Counted from the first letter of the stretch, positions 1 through 8,971 are shown. The stretch is 64,000 nt of DNA from Phocaeicola coprophilus (GCA_016900015.1 JACJJM010000008.1:60527-124526), one strand, 5' to 3'. Program-made: numbers and translations. The notes: a model not told the origin generated them from the sequence alone.

Positions 1-317
1 CGTACATGATTCAAAAAAACATGGCCGACCTGGGCATCACCGACACAGACACCGTCCTGAAGTATGGTGACACCATCGCCGACATCAAGGAAGGCATCAA
101 TGCCAAGGTGTGGACCGTGGGCGTCGTGATGGGCAGCAACGAGATGGGATTGACCCAGGAAGAGGCCGCCTGCATGACACGGGCCGAACTGGAATATCGC
201 AAGACGCAAGTGCGCCGCCGCATGTTGGAGGCCGGGGCACACTATGTGGTCGACACCATCGCTGAGCTGCCGGATGTTATCGACGACATCAACAGCAAAC
301 TGGAGGAAGCACGCTGA
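1..317 (+). CDS. phnX: Phosphonoacetaldehyde hydrolase, C-terminal part (cut by window start)
   Basis: The last 105 codons of a HAD-superfamily hydrolase; the reading frame is open to the left edge, so the start lies outside. The segment KYGDTIADIKEG carries the HAD motif with GD and a downstream D that bind magnesium, and the following AKVWTVGVVMGSNEMGLT is typical of phosphonoacetaldehyde hydrolase, which splits phosphonoacetaldehyde into acetaldehyde and phosphate in 2-aminoethylphosphonate breakdown. The Lys and Cys active-site residues of the family would lie in the missing part. A related HAD phosphatase is possible but less likely. Confidence 0.8.
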   Translation, partial: YMIQKNMADLGITDTDTVLKYGDTIADIKEGINAKVWTVGVVMGSNEMGLTQEEAACMTRAELEYRKTQVRRRMLEAGAHYVVDTIAELPDVIDDINSKLEEAR

Positions 318-349
318 CGCTTCTACATCGAAAGTCTCAACTGGTTCTG

Positions 350-400
350 CGGACGCCTGCCGTGCCTTCGGGTGCGAGTCGGCGTCCGTCGCTTGCTTTT
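350..400 (+). terminator. Likely terminator after phnX
   Basis: CGGACGCC (350-357) pairs with GGCGTCCG (381-388), followed by GCTTGCTTTTTG. It sits about 30 bases after the phnX stop. The loop is long, so the call is moderate. Confidence 0.4.
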
Positions 401-466
401 TGACAGGCCTTGCATGCCTTTTCATGCGAAATTACATATCAAACATACGTTTATTCATACCTCTTA

Positions 467-498
467 TTTGCAGTTTTATTAAATAAACCCTACTTTTG
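467..498 (+). promoter_or_regulatory. Bacteroidetes-type promoter for psd-pssA
   Basis: TTTG at 467-470, 20 bases of spacing, then TACTTTTG at 491-498 matches the TTTG-N20-TAnnTTTG form recognised by the Bacteroidetes primary sigma factor. It also fixes the psd start: an upstream in-frame ATG at 410 precedes this promoter, so 524 is the sensible start. Confidence 0.75.
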
Positions 499-523
499 CA
501 CAATAACTGCTACTCGTCGAGAA

Positions 524-1210
524 ATGAATAAACTTAAAAAGCTAAAGAAAATAAGACTCCATAGAGAAGGAACTCACATCCTGATTATTTCGTGTCTCCT
601 GCTGATAGCTGTCAATGTGGCTGCCTATTATGCTTTCGAAAACCATCTCGTGCTCTATCTTGTCGCGACGGTCAGTCTCATTTGTTATTTGGGTATGGTC
701 AATTTCTTTCGTTGCCCCATCCGTCTTTTCGGCAAGGACACGGAGCGCATTGTCGTTGCTCCGGCTGACGGACGTATAGTCGTGGCCGAGGAAGTGGAGG
801 AGCATGAATACTTCCATGACCGCAGAATCATGATTTCCATCTTCATGGGCATAACCAATGTGCATGCCAACTGGTATCCAGTCGATGGCGTCGTGAAGAA
901 GGTCGAGCACCAGAACGGCAACTTCCACAAAGCTTTCCTGCCTAAAGCCAGCACGGAGAACGAGCGTTCCACGGTCGTCATCGAGACTCCGGAAGGGACT
1001 GAAGTCATGGCCCGGCAGATAGCCGGGGCTGTCGCAAGGCGTATCGTGACCTACGCCAGTGAAGGGGAGGAATGCTACATCGACGAGCACATGGGCTTCA
1101 TTAAGTTTGGTTCGAGAGTGGATGTCTACCTGCCTCTTGGCTCTGAGATATGTGTCAAGATGGGGCAGAAGACTGTCGGCAACCAGACTGTCATCGCTAA
1201 ACTAAGATAA
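524..1210 (+). CDS. psd: Phosphatidylserine decarboxylase, short (PSD-A) type
   Basis: 228 residues, the usual size in Bacteroides. It decarboxylates phosphatidylserine to phosphatidylethanolamine at the inner membrane. Two hydrophobic segments (about residues 17-38 and 42-62) anchor it; the rest holds the family blocks APADGRIV and [24 protein letters not shown] holds the Gly196-Ser197 pair at which the proenzyme is expected to cut itself, leaving the pyruvoyl group on the former Ser. Start chosen at 524 ([10 protein letters not shown]), 26 bases after the promoter -7 box. It is followed 16 bases later by pssA, which makes its substrate, so the two form a lipid-synthesis operon. Confidence 0.95.
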   Translation: MNKLKKLKKIRLHREGTHILIISCLLLIAVNVAAYYAFENHLVLYLVATVSLICYLGMVNFFRCPIRLFGKDTERIVVAPADGRIVVAEEVEEHEYFHDRRIMISIFMGITNVHANWYPVDGVVKKVEHQNGNFHKAFLPKASTENERSTVVIETPEGTEVMARQIAGAVARRIVTYASEGEECYIDEHMGFIKFGSRVDVYLPLGSEICVKMGQKTVGNQTVIAKLR

Positions 1211-1226
1211 TCAGACTTCAAGACTT

Positions 1227-1937
1227 ATGGCTAATCGCTTTACTCGTCATATCCCGAACACGGTCACTTGCTGCAACCTGTTCGCGGGATGCATTGCCAC
1301 GGTCATGGCCTACGAGATGCGCTATGACCTGGCGTTGCTGTTTATAGTCATGGCAGCCGTGTTTGACTTCTTCGACGGAATGCTGGCCCGCCTGCTCGAC
1401 GCCCGTTCGCCCATCGGGAAGGACATCGACTCGCTGGCCGACGACATCAGTTTCGGACTGGCTCCGGCCATGATTGCCTTCTCACTCTTGCGCGAATCGG
1501 ACTGGCCCGAGGCTTTGGCACCTTTTGCTTCGTGGCTTCCCTATGCAGGCTTCCTCTTGTCTGTCTTCTCGGCCCTTCGGCTGGCCAAATTCAATATTGA
1601 CCCTCGCCAGACTTCTTCTTTCATCGGCATGCCTACGCCGGCCAACACGCTCTTTTGGGCTTCGCTCGCGGCTGGAGCGCATGGAGTGTTTGTCGGGAGC
1701 ACGTACGGGGGCGTGTGCCTGCTCGTGCTTGTCGGCCTCATGTCGGGACTGCTTGTGTGCGAGCTTCCGATGTTTTCCCTGAAATTCAAGAACCTCTCCT
1801 GGCGCGATAATCGTCTGCGCTATGTCTTCCTCCTCGGCTGTGTCCCCTTGTTTGCCCTGCTGGGCGTGGCGGGTTTCGCAGCTGTCATCGTGTGGTATCT
1901 CGTGTTGTCGCTCGTGACCTTCCGGCGTGGGCAATGA
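1227..1937 (+). CDS. pssA: CDP-diacylglycerol--serine O-phosphatidyltransferase
   Basis: 236-residue integral membrane enzyme that joins serine to CDP-diacylglycerol to give phosphatidylserine. The CDP-alcohol phosphotransferase signature D-G-x2-A-R-x8-G-x3-D-x3-D is complete (D50 G51, A54 R55, G64, D68, D72), so metal and CDP binding should be intact. About six to eight hydrophobic segments follow. It is the second gene of the psd-pssA operon, so phosphatidylserine made here is converted to phosphatidylethanolamine by the neighbour. Confidence 0.95.
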   Translation: MANRFTRHIPNTVTCCNLFAGCIATVMAYEMRYDLALLFIVMAAVFDFFDGMLARLLDARSPIGKDIDSLADDISFGLAPAMIAFSLLRESDWPEALAPFASWLPYAGFLLSVFSALRLAKFNIDPRQTSSFIGMPTPANTLFWASLAAGAHGVFVGSTYGGVCLLVLVGLMSGLLVCELPMFSLKFKNLSWRDNRLRYVFLLGCVPLFALLGVAGFAAVIVWYLVLSLVTFRRGQ

Positions 1938-2009
1938 CGGTTTGGCACGGTTGTTGTTAGAGGTAAGATATATGTTCAACTAAAGTCTTATTTTAATACC
2001 TTATTATAT

Positions 2010-2303
2010 ATGGGATGCCTGATAACGATACCCCTGCTGTTGTTTTTTGTTGCCCTTTTCTTCGGGACAGCCTTGCTGCGCCTGGTGCAGACATTCCTAG
2101 GCCGTGGCCCGCAGGGGCCGTCCGGCAACCGTTCACGCAGGCCGTCCGGACCGAGTACGAGCACCGTGGACGGGGAGACTGTCTACGAACCGGAGAGCGG
2201 GCCTTCCGGGCATCGGCACGGCAATGGTCCGCGTCGAAAGATTTTCGGTCCCGACGAGGGGGAATACGTGGACTTTGAGGAAATCAAGGACGATGTGGTC
2301 TGA
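2010..2303 (+). CDS. Small membrane-anchored protein, DUF4834-like
   Basis: 97 residues. A hydrophobic N-terminal segment (about residues 3-26, starting MGCLITIPLLLFFV) is followed by a Gly/Pro/Arg/Ser-rich linker and an acidic tail ending GEYVDFEEIKDDVV. This layout and the gene's place after pssA fit the Bacteroidetes family DUF4834, whose function is not known. The tail should lie in the cytoplasm if the helix is a simple anchor. The gap of 72 bases from pssA allows either readthrough or its own promoter. Family assignment is from memory of its layout. Confidence 0.65.
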   Translation: MGCLITIPLLLFFVALFFGTALLRLVQTFLGRGPQGPSGNRSRRPSGPSTSTVDGETVYEPESGPSGHRHGNGPRRKIFGPDEGEYVDFEEIKDDVV

Positions 2304-2394
2304 TGAGGGATGACGATGGAAGCATGAAGGGCTGATGGTGCACCTTGTCTGCCGTGAGGATGCGTTTCATTTATGCTGTATGCGTCGTGCACCT

Positions 2395-2561
2395 ATATCC
2401 TCGCAGGCTACGGGCGTGAACTTGTCTGAGTAGGTCACTTCGAGGCAAATCACTGCGGCCAAGGTGCGCTTCATCCCGGAATACAGCCGCAAGCAGGTGA
2501 CGCGAAGACGCTTATCAGTCCGAACATCTTCTGGAAGGACATCGACGACATCGGCCGTTGA
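2395..2561 (+). pseudogene. Possible decayed gene fragment
   Basis: One frame from 2395 reads ISSQATGVNLSE, then an amber codon at 2431-2433, then VTSRQITAAKVRFIPEYSRKQ. From 2484 the +2 frame reads protein-like sequence ending KTLISPNIFWKDIDDIGR before a stop at 2559-2561. The pattern of one stop plus one frameshift joining plausible peptide sequence suggests a broken gene. No family was recognised. The remainder of 2304-2591 shows nothing I can name. Confidence 0.25.
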
Positions 2562-2591
2562 CGCCGGCCTTCGGGTCGCATGCAAAAGAGA

Positions 2592-2636
2592 GAGGCACAA
2601 AGCCTGTGGAGTGACGACTCCGGGGCTTTGCGCCTC
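2592..2636 (-). terminator. Rho-independent terminator of the susC-susD operon
   Basis: GAGGCACAAAGCC (2592-2604) and GGCTTTGCGCCTC (2624-2636) pair with one G-T wobble, and an inner GGAGT/ACTCC stem extends the hairpin. Read on the minus strand it is followed by TCTCTCTTTTGC, 19 bases past the susD stop. Confidence 0.75.
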
Positions 2637-2654
2637 GCTGTATGTGTACGCGCG

Positions 2655-4214
2655 TCAATAGAGGTCGGATTTCGGATAGCGCGAGTAGAGGTCGGGGTTT
2701 TGCAGCTCCTCTTGCTCGGGAATGCGGAAGAGGTAGTAGATGCTGTTCGCGACGAAGGGTGTGTCGTCGGGGAGGGAGAGGGTGGTGTGCCCGGCGTTGA
2801 CCTCCAAGGGTTTACCATCCTTATCGTACATCGGATTGCCATCAGTGTCATACTGCTGGGTCATGTATTGCTGGCGGGAGACTGACTGCTGGGTGCGGAT
2901 GATGTCCGTCAGCGAGAAACCTTCGCCCCAGAGCTCTTTGCGGCGTTCGAGCCATATCTCCGCGAGCAGGTCGTCGCCCGTGGCTGTGACGGGTGCGGCT
3001 GTGTAGCCGCTCTTCATGCGGTGTTGGCGGAATTCCTGGAGCATGGTCTGGGCTTCGGATTCCTTGCCGGAGAGGTGTGCGGCGGCTTCCATCTTGATAA
3101 GGTACATCTCGGAGGTGCGCATGAGCAGGATGTCGGCCATCTGGTTCTCCACGTCGGCAAAGCGGAACTTCGTACAGAGCATCTTGTACTCTTGCCCCTG
3201 TTGGGTGTAGCCGAAGCGGTACATGTCCTTCCGGTAGTCGCCTTCTTCGAACGCGGTGTTGACGAAGTTCGGGTCGGCGCAGAGGCTGGTGTAGGAAGCT
3301 CCCGGAGTTGTCGTGTCCTTGAAGTAGAAGGTATAGGCGGGCAGGTTGTCGTCGAGGGTGGGTGAGAGTCCCCACATCCATTCGCCGTTCGTGTAGTCGT
3401 TGAATCCGCCGTTGAACTCGTCCTCGGTCATGATGTAGCTGTTGATGGCCAGTGCGGCGTCGGCGTAGTCATAGGCGTCTTGCCAGCGTGCGGCATAGAG
3501 GCTGGTGCGTGCGAGCAGGCCCAGCGTGACGAGGTGGTCGATTTTGTACTGGTCGGTCGACGTGTTGCCGTGCGAGTAGGTCTCGGGGATGTAGTCGAGC
3601 GCGTCTTTCAAGTCGCTGAGCGCCTGTGCATACACTTCGCTGACGCTTGAGGCGGGAATGCCGTGGAGGGCGGAGTCGTAGTCGCTCGGCTCAAGCCAGA
3701 TGGGTACGCAGACGGCATCCGGGTCTTTCTCGATAGAGAAGGAGTAGTGCGAGGCGAGCATCATGTAGGCGTAGCCGCGTGTGGCCAGCGCCTGTCCCTT
3801 GATGCGGTTCTTTTCGCTCCCGTCTCCCTCCACATGGTCGATGTTGGCGATGACGGCGTTGCAGTTGTTGATGGCGGTGTACATGATGTCCCACATCACG
3901 CCGTTGTACTCTCCGCGCGAGAATCCGTTGGTCAATGAGTAGCTGGACGAGAATCCGTAGCTGCGTGCTCGGACGACGTCGGAACCGCCGAAGTCGTCGT
4001 TGATGAGGAGGGAGTTCAGTCCGACGGACGCATACGTGGAGCCGGAGTTGAACATGTAGTACCACACGCCGCGCAGGACGGCGTCGGCATTGTCAGTGCT
4101 CTGGAACACGGCCGAGGTGTCGAGCGAAGTGGTGGGAGTGGTGTCGAGGTCGCATGCCGCCAGTGTGCAGGATGCGAAGGCTCCCAGGCATATTGTTTTG
4201 AGGTTTAGTTTCAT
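2655..4214 (-). CDS. SusD/RagB-family outer-membrane glycan-binding lipoprotein
   Basis: 519 residues. The leader ends in the lipobox LAAC, so it should be lipidated at the Cys near residue 20 and carried to the outer membrane, where SusD-like proteins lid a SusC barrel and bind the substrate. The start reads CDLDTTPTTSLDTSAVF, as usual for the family; TPR-like helical segments (ALATRGYAYMMLASHYS, LARTSLYAARWQDAYDYADAAL) and the C-terminal EIWLERRKELWGEGFSLTDIIR block are typical. It lies 15 bases after susC in the same operon. No glycosidase or sensor gene is adjacent, so the substrate cannot be inferred. Confidence 0.93.
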   Translation of the reverse strand: MKLNLKTICLGAFASCTLAACDLDTTPTTSLDTSAVFQSTDNADAVLRGVWYYMFNSGSTYASVGLNSLLINDDFGGSDVVRARSYGFSSSYSLTNGFSRGEYNGVMWDIMYTAINNCNAVIANIDHVEGDGSEKNRIKGQALATRGYAYMMLASHYSFSIEKDPDAVCVPIWLEPSDYDSALHGIPASSVSEVYAQALSDLKDALDYIPETYSHGNTSTDQYKIDHLVTLGLLARTSLYAARWQDAYDYADAALAINSYIMTEDEFNGGFNDYTNGEWMWGLSPTLDDNLPAYTFYFKDTTTPGASYTSLCADPNFVNTAFEEGDYRKDMYRFGYTQQGQEYKMLCTKFRFADVENQMADILLMRTSEMYLIKMEAAAHLSGKESEAQTMLQEFRQHRMKSGYTAAPVTATGDDLLAEIWLERRKELWGEGFSLTDIIRTQQSVSRQQYMTQQYDTDGNPMYDKDGKPLEVNAGHTTLSLPDDTPFVANSIYYLFRIPEQEELQNPDLYSRYPKSDLY

Positions 4215-4229
4215 TGTGTCAAAGTGTCT

Positions 4230-7200
4230 TTAGAGTTTTACATTGATGCCGAATGAGATGGTCTTCATGGCCGGATAGCGCCAATAGGTCACGCCGCTGA
4301 TGGCCTGCTCGGGGTCAAGTCCTTGTTGCTTGGAGAAGGTGAGCAGGTTTTCACCCTGTATGTAGACGCTGACTTCCTTGAGCATGGCGGGCTGTATCCA
4401 CTGCTTGGGCAGGTTGTAGTTGAGCGTGATGGCCTTCAGCCGGAGATAGCTTCCGTTGACGAGCCAGCGGGTGCTTTCCGAAGTGAAGTAGCTGTTTTGT
4501 TCATATTCGAGCCGGGGGACGTCGGTGTAGCGGTTCTCCGTCGTCCAGCGGTTGAGCAGGTCTTTGCTCATCGTGCTTCCGTTGGCTCCGTTCACACCCA
4601 TGAGGCTGGCCTTGTCGCGGTTGTATATCTTGTTGCCGATGGCGTAGGCAAATGACATGGACAGCGAGAGGTCGCGCCAGGTGAGGTCTGACTGGAATCC
4701 ACCGCTCACTTTGGGCAGGGAGTTGCCGACCTTCACTTTGTCGTCCGAATCGAGTGAGCCGTAGTTGGTCGTGATCAGGCGTTCGCCGGTCTCGTCGTCC
4801 GTGTAATACCACTGTGCGTCGCCTGTCTCGGGGTCTACGCCTGCCCATTCATACATCCAGAAGTCATAGAGCGAGCCGCCTTTGACCCATTTCTTTTGTC
4901 CGTTCCACATCTCGTCGGTGGGGATGTCGACTATCTCGTTCTTGTAGGTCGTCGCGTTGACAGACAGACGCCATGTCCAGTCTTTCGTCATGATGGGTGT
5001 ACCGCCGAGGGTGATTTCCCAGCCGTAGTTTTTCACCTTGCCGATGTTGGCGTCGATGGATGAGAAGCCCGATGAAGGCACCAGGTCTTGTGCGAAGAGA
5101 AGGTCCTTCGACGTGCGCTGGAACCACTCCACTGTACCATAGAGACGGCTGTTCCAGAGTGCGAAGTCCACGCCGATGTTGGCGTTCAAGTTGGTCTCCC
5201 AGGAGAGGTCCGGTGTCTCCAGGCGGGAAGCTGTCAGGGTCGATTCGCCCAGGAAGCTGCCTATGTCGTAGAGTGCCTGGTAGGCATAGTAACCCACATT
5301 GTCATTGCCCTGTGCGCCGTAGCTGGCACGGAGCGTCAGGTCGGAGAGCCAGTCGGTTGTCGGCTCCATGAACTTCTCGCGGGCGATTTTCCACGATGCG
5401 CCAAACGACCAGAACGTGCCCCAGCGGTTGTCCGGATGGAAGCGTGAGGAACCGTCGGTACGGACAGACACCGAGCCGAAATACTTTTCCTTGTAGTTGT
5501 ACTCCGCGCTGCCGAAGTAGCTGAGCAGTTTGTATTGGTCGCTGTTGCCTTCGAAGCCGGTCAACGTGGAGGCCACGTCGGGTTCGAAATAGCCGTCGGT
5601 GAACACATTGGAGCGGCTTCCGCCGAAGTTGGACGTATTATACTCGTAATACTCCTGTCCGGCCATGAGGCGCAGGTTGTGTGCTTCCTTGAAGGTGTGC
5701 GTGTAGTTCACCACGTTGTTGAAGGTCATGCCCGTCGTGCGGTAGTTGTATTTGCTGACCGAGCCGGTCACGGGTTCTTTTCCGTAAGTCGGGTTCGTAT
5801 AGTCGTGGGTGAAGCGGCTGTTGTAGTCGATGTTGAGCGACATCTTGTAGCTCAGTCCTTCGATGGGGGTCACTTGCAGGAAGCCGCGCACGGAGGCTGC
5901 ATCGCGCTTGATTTCGTTCTTGTCGTAGAGCATGGACTGGGCCTGGTTGTAGCCTGCATACGAGCCATGACGGTAGTCGCCGTAGTCATAGATGCGGTCG
6001 CCGTTTTCGTCGAGCACATAGGCGCCCGTGTCCGGGTCGCGTTCGTAGACGGGGTAGAACGACGGGATGCTGCGCGCGGCCAGCACGACGTTGTTCATCG
6101 AGGAGTCGTCCGAGTCAGGGTAGTCCTGGATGGAGTGGGTGAGCGACACGTTCACGCCGGCTTGCAGCCACTTGGTCAGGTCCGAAGTGATGTTGGCGCG
6201 CAGGTTGTAGCGCTTGAAGCCTGATCCGATGTAAGCACCCTCGTTGTTCAGATAGCCCAGCGAGAAGTAGTATTGGGAGTTTTCGCTTCCGCCCGAGATG
6301 CGTGCGCTCAGGTCGGTGTAGTGTGCGTCTTGCGAGAGGGCATCTTCCCAGCTGTCGTTCCACAGGAGTGTGGCGCCCTCCACCAGTTTGCCGTCCGTGC
6401 CGATGGGTTGCGGATAGGCTGAGCCGTAGGGGTTGATGCCGATGTAGTTTGTGATGAGGTTCTGGCTGGCATAACGTGCGGCTTCTTCCGCCGTGTCGCC
6501 GATTTCGGAGCTCATGCGGTGGTTGCGGATGGCCTCCCACTCGAGCATGAAATATTCCTCGGTGCTCACCTGTTCATAGTCCTTCACTGCACGGTCTGAG
6601 AAGCCGTATTTGGCTGAAATCTCGATGCTGGGCGATGAGGATTTCGAACCCTGTTTCGTGGTAATCATCACCACGCCGTTGGCTGCACGTGAGCCATAGA
6701 GCGACGCTGCGGCCGCATCCTTCAGCACGGTGATGGAAGCGATGTCCTGGTTGGAGATGGAGGAGAGCGCACCGTCGTAAGGGACGCCGTCGACCACATA
6801 GAGCGGCGTGGTGGAAGCATTGACCGAGCCTACGCCGCGGATGATGATGGTGGCGTCTTCACCCGGCTGGCCGCTGAGCGAGAATGACTGCAAGCCTGCG
6901 ACGCTGCCTTGCAAGGCCTTCGACACGCTGGCCACTTGCGAGTTGGCGATGATTTTCCGGTCGACTACGCCGGCCGAACCCGTGAAGCTCGACTTCTTGG
7001 CTGTGCCGTAGGGCACGGCGATGACCACTTCGTCCAAGTCGGTCGTTTTCTCTCTCAGCTCCACATTGATGGGCCCGTTACCCTTCACGGGGATTTCCAC
7101 TGTTTCATACCCGATGAAGGAGAACACCAGGATGCTTCCTGCATCAGCCTTGATGCTGTAATCACCATCCAGAGAGGTGATAGTGCCTCCTCCAGAACCT

Positions 7201-7328
7201 TTTACGGTGACAGTCACTCCGGGCAACTCTTCGCCGTTGGCCGTAACCTTTCCTTTCACCGTCATGTTTTGTGCGTATGCCGCTCCACTAAGCAACAAAG
7301 TGCACACCATTACAGAAAGTTTTCTCAT
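4230..7328 (-). CDS. SusC/RagA-family TonB-dependent outer-membrane transporter
   Basis: 1032 residues. A signal peptide (residues 1-19, cut after AYA) leads into a carboxypeptidase-regulatory-like domain (VKGKVTANGEELPGVTVTVKG, about 22-95), then a TonB-box-like stretch (TTDLDEVVIAVPYG) and plug (about 110-230, with IRGVGSVNASTTPLYVVDGVPYD). The remaining 800 residues form the 22-strand barrel. It imports a substrate held by the SusD partner, using energy passed on by TonB. It is first in the operon, with a promoter in the 90-base leader. No N-terminal signalling (STN) domain is seen, and no anti-sigma or hybrid two-component gene lies nearby. Confidence 0.94.
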   Translation of the reverse strand: MRKLSVMVCTLLLSGAAYAQNMTVKGKVTANGEELPGVTVTVKGSGGGTITSLDGDYSIKADAGSILVFSFIGYETVEIPVKGNGPINVELREKTTDLDEVVIAVPYGTAKKSSFTGSAGVVDRKIIANSQVASVSKALQGSVAGLQSFSLSGQPGEDATIIIRGVGSVNASTTPLYVVDGVPYDGALSSISNQDIASITVLKDAAAASLYGSRAANGVVMITTKQGSKSSSPSIEISAKYGFSDRAVKDYEQVSTEEYFMLEWEAIRNHRMSSEIGDTAEEAARYASQNLITNYIGINPYGSAYPQPIGTDGKLVEGATLLWNDSWEDALSQDAHYTDLSARISGGSENSQYYFSLGYLNNEGAYIGSGFKRYNLRANITSDLTKWLQAGVNVSLTHSIQDYPDSDDSSMNNVVLAARSIPSFYPVYERDPDTGAYVLDENGDRIYDYGDYRHGSYAGYNQAQSMLYDKNEIKRDAASVRGFLQVTPIEGLSYKMSLNIDYNSRFTHDYTNPTYGKEPVTGSVSKYNYRTTGMTFNNVVNYTHTFKEAHNLRLMAGQEYYEYNTSNFGGSRSNVFTDGYFEPDVASTLTGFEGNSDQYKLLSYFGSAEYNYKEKYFGSVSVRTDGSSRFHPDNRWGTFWSFGASWKIAREKFMEPTTDWLSDLTLRASYGAQGNDNVGYYAYQALYDIGSFLGESTLTASRLETPDLSWETNLNANIGVDFALWNSRLYGTVEWFQRTSKDLLFAQDLVPSSGFSSIDANIGKVKNYGWEITLGGTPIMTKDWTWRLSVNATTYKNEIVDIPTDEMWNGQKKWVKGGSLYDFWMYEWAGVDPETGDAQWYYTDDETGERLITTNYGSLDSDDKVKVGNSLPKVSGGFQSDLTWRDLSLSMSFAYAIGNKIYNRDKASLMGVNGANGSTMSKDLLNRWTTENRYTDVPRLEYEQNSYFTSESTRWLVNGSYLRLKAITLNYNLPKQWIQPAMLKEVSVYIQGENLLTFSKQQGLDPEQAISGVTYWRYPAMKTISFGINVKL

Positions 7329-7419
7329 GTTTAGTAAATGTGTTTAAATAAAAACAAATCAGTTACCTTAAATCTCGTTATTGAATCCTAAAGTTTAGCC
7401 TTGCTTAATTTTGAGGATG

Positions 7420-7453
7420 CAAATGTAAGAAAAGAAATGTGTAATCCTGCAAA
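7420..7453 (-). promoter_or_regulatory. Promoter of the susC-susD operon
   Basis: On the minus strand TACATTTG (7427 to 7420) is a full match to TAnnTTTG; TTTG (7453 to 7450) lies 22 bases upstream, slightly longer than usual spacing. The leader to the susC ATG would be about 85 bases. Confidence 0.6.
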
Positions 7454-8087
7454 TTAAAATGTTACTTTTAACGCTCTTTACAATACAATATGTTATTAAT
7501 TTGACATTAATAGATTAATATTTGTATTATTATGCGGTCATATTATTATATGATGTAAGTATTTTGTTATATTTTTCCTGCGCGATGTTTGTGATAGATA
7601 TGCGTCATTATGCGCGCGTATATAAGGGAAGTGATAGCTTTATGTTATATGCCTTGAAATAGATGTTAAGAAAAATGCTTGTAGGAAGAGGTTGATTACG
7701 GTATATTGATATCCGGCTTCCTGATTCGGGAGTTTTTTATCGTATGTGTGCTTGTGTAATGTATTTCCTAAAAAAGTTTTGTGATGTGAAAGTTGTTCCT
7801 GTTTGCCTGCCGCCTCCGAGCTGGTATTGGGACGGGCAAGTGTATTCAGGCCGTTTGCCTGTTTGCGGGTTGGAGTTTTTCGTCGCTGCGAAGATGAAGC
7901 TTTCTCGACTGTGAGGAGGAAAATTAAGATTCGCAAGGAAGGGGCTTATTGTTTATTTATTGTTCTTTGGAGGCGGTTGCTTAGGTGAGGGGAAGAGTGG
8001 AAATTGTGTAATACGTATCATCATGTGATAGGAAAAATGATGTTGAAAATAAAGCCGTTGCAGAGGTGAAAAAAACACAGACTCGCT
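7454..8087 (+). other. Long AT-rich gap without a gene
   Basis: About 630 bases upstream of susC with no convincing reading frame; a 98-codon minus-strand frame at 7640-7936 has no family features and no promoter. The part at 7440-7680 is very AT-rich and has runs such as TATGTTATTAATTTG. It may hold regulatory sites for susC; no specific operator was seen. Confidence 0.5.
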
Positions 8088-8172
8088 CCGACCACGGAAA
8101 GGAGTCCGTCCGTGAGCCGACTCCTTTCCGTGGTCGGCTACCCTTCTTTCCGCTCTCGGGCGGAGTGAAGGG
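8088..8172. repeat. Interspersed repeat family A, copy 1
   Basis: A perfect 19-bp inverted repeat (8088-8106 and 8119-8137; arms CCGACCACGGAAAGGAGTC) with a 12-base loop, followed by GGCTACCC and a second imperfect hairpin (CCCTTCTTTCCGC at 8140-8152 with GCGGAGTGAAGGG at 8160-8172). The words CCGTGGTCGG, CGGAAAGGAGTC and GGCTACCC recur in the other copies. It lies between susC and tadA. Confidence 0.8.
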
Positions 8173-8245
8173 CGTGGAGGGGCGGCATGGGGAGGCTGCG
8201 TGTGCGGGGTGGAGGGTTATTGTCGAAAATGTGGAGGGAAAGGAG

Positions 8246-8680
8246 TCACCGTCGCTTGCGGAAGAACTCCGTCATCAGCGTACCGGCTTCGTCGGCCAGG
8301 ACACCGCGGGTGACAGTCGTCTTGGGATGGAGCACGCCGGGGGCATACACGTGGTAGCCGCGCTTCGGGTCGTCGGCGCCGTAGACCAGCCGACCCAACT
8401 GCGCCCAACCCAGCGCACCGGCGCACATGGGGCAAGGCTCGACGGTGACATAGAGCGTGCATTCGTTCAGATACTTGCCGCCCAGCGTGCCGGCTGCGGC
8501 GGTGATGGCCTGCATCTCGGCATGGGCGGTGACGTCGGTCAGTGTCTCGGTGAGGTTGTGCGTGCGGGCGATGATGCGGCCGCGGCAGACGACGACCGCG
8601 CCCACGGGCACTTCGCCGCGTTCGGCAGCCAGCCGGGCTTCGGCCAGCGCCTGCTTCATGTAGAGGATGTCTTCGTTCAT
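8246..8680 (-). CDS. tadA: tRNA-specific adenosine deaminase
   Basis: 144 residues. It converts the wobble adenosine 34 of tRNA-Arg(ACG) to inosine. The zinc-binding deaminase motifs are complete: H53-A-E55 (HAEMQ), where Glu moves protons, and P-C83-P-M-C86 holding the catalytic zinc. The N-terminal MKQALAEARLAAERGEVPVGAVVV is typical of TadA rather than of cytidine or guanine deaminases. The stop lies 6 bases from the start of the upstream small gene's neighbour, so it is probably cotranscribed with the basic protein encoded at 8687-8920. Confidence 0.93.
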   Translation of the reverse strand: MNEDILYMKQALAEARLAAERGEVPVGAVVVCRGRIIARTHNLTETLTDVTAHAEMQAITAAAGTLGGKYLNECTLYVTVEPCPMCAGALGWAQLGRLVYGADDPKRGYHVYAPGVLHPKTTVTRGVLADEAGTLMTEFFRKRR

Positions 8681-8686
8681 GGGGAG

Positions 8687-8920
8687 TCAGCGTCGCATGT
8701 CGTGTTCGTTGAAGAGCGTGGGGTAGTCTTCTTCCATCGTGTGATAGATGAAGGCCAGCATTGTCTCGCGCATCCACCGGCCCTTGTTGGTGATTTTGTA
8801 TTTAGCCAGGTAGCGGTCGACGATGGCGGCTTCGTCTTCGCTCACCCAGCACACCATGCGCCGGGTACGCTTGGGCTCGGTCGGAGCCACTTTCACACGT
8901 TTTTTAACTTCTTTGCTCAT
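8687..8920 (-). CDS. Small basic conserved protein of unknown function
   Basis: 77 residues, starting MSKEVKKRVKVAP. A basic N-terminal stretch (PTEPKRTRRMVCWVSEDEAAIVDRYLAKY) looks like a ribbon-helix-helix or MobC-like DNA-binding strand-helix, followed by helical sequence (GRWMRETMLAFIYHTMEEDYP). The longer frame begins at 8992, but it would start before a TAnnTTTG box at 8936-8929, so 8920 is preferred. It is separated from tadA by 6 bases, an apparent operon. No function can be assigned; DNA binding is a guess from composition. Confidence 0.65.
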   Translation of the reverse strand: MSKEVKKRVKVAPTEPKRTRRMVCWVSEDEAAIVDRYLAKYKITNKGRWMRETMLAFIYHTMEEDYPTLFNEHDMRR

Positions 8921-8928
8921 AACATCTG

Positions 8929-8936
8929 CAAAAATA
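8929..8936 (-). promoter_or_regulatory. -7 box for the small basic gene and tadA
   Basis: TATTTTTG on the minus strand matches TAnnTTTG and ends 8 bases before the ATG at 8920, implying a very short leader. No good upstream TTG element was seen. Confidence 0.4.
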
Positions 8937-8971
8937 ATGGCTCGCCCGTGAATCGGAAAGTATAAAAAGAT

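Noticed and set aside
7640..7936. A 98-codon minus-strand frame in the susC upstream gap
   Set aside because: No signal peptide, domain, promoter or plausible composition.
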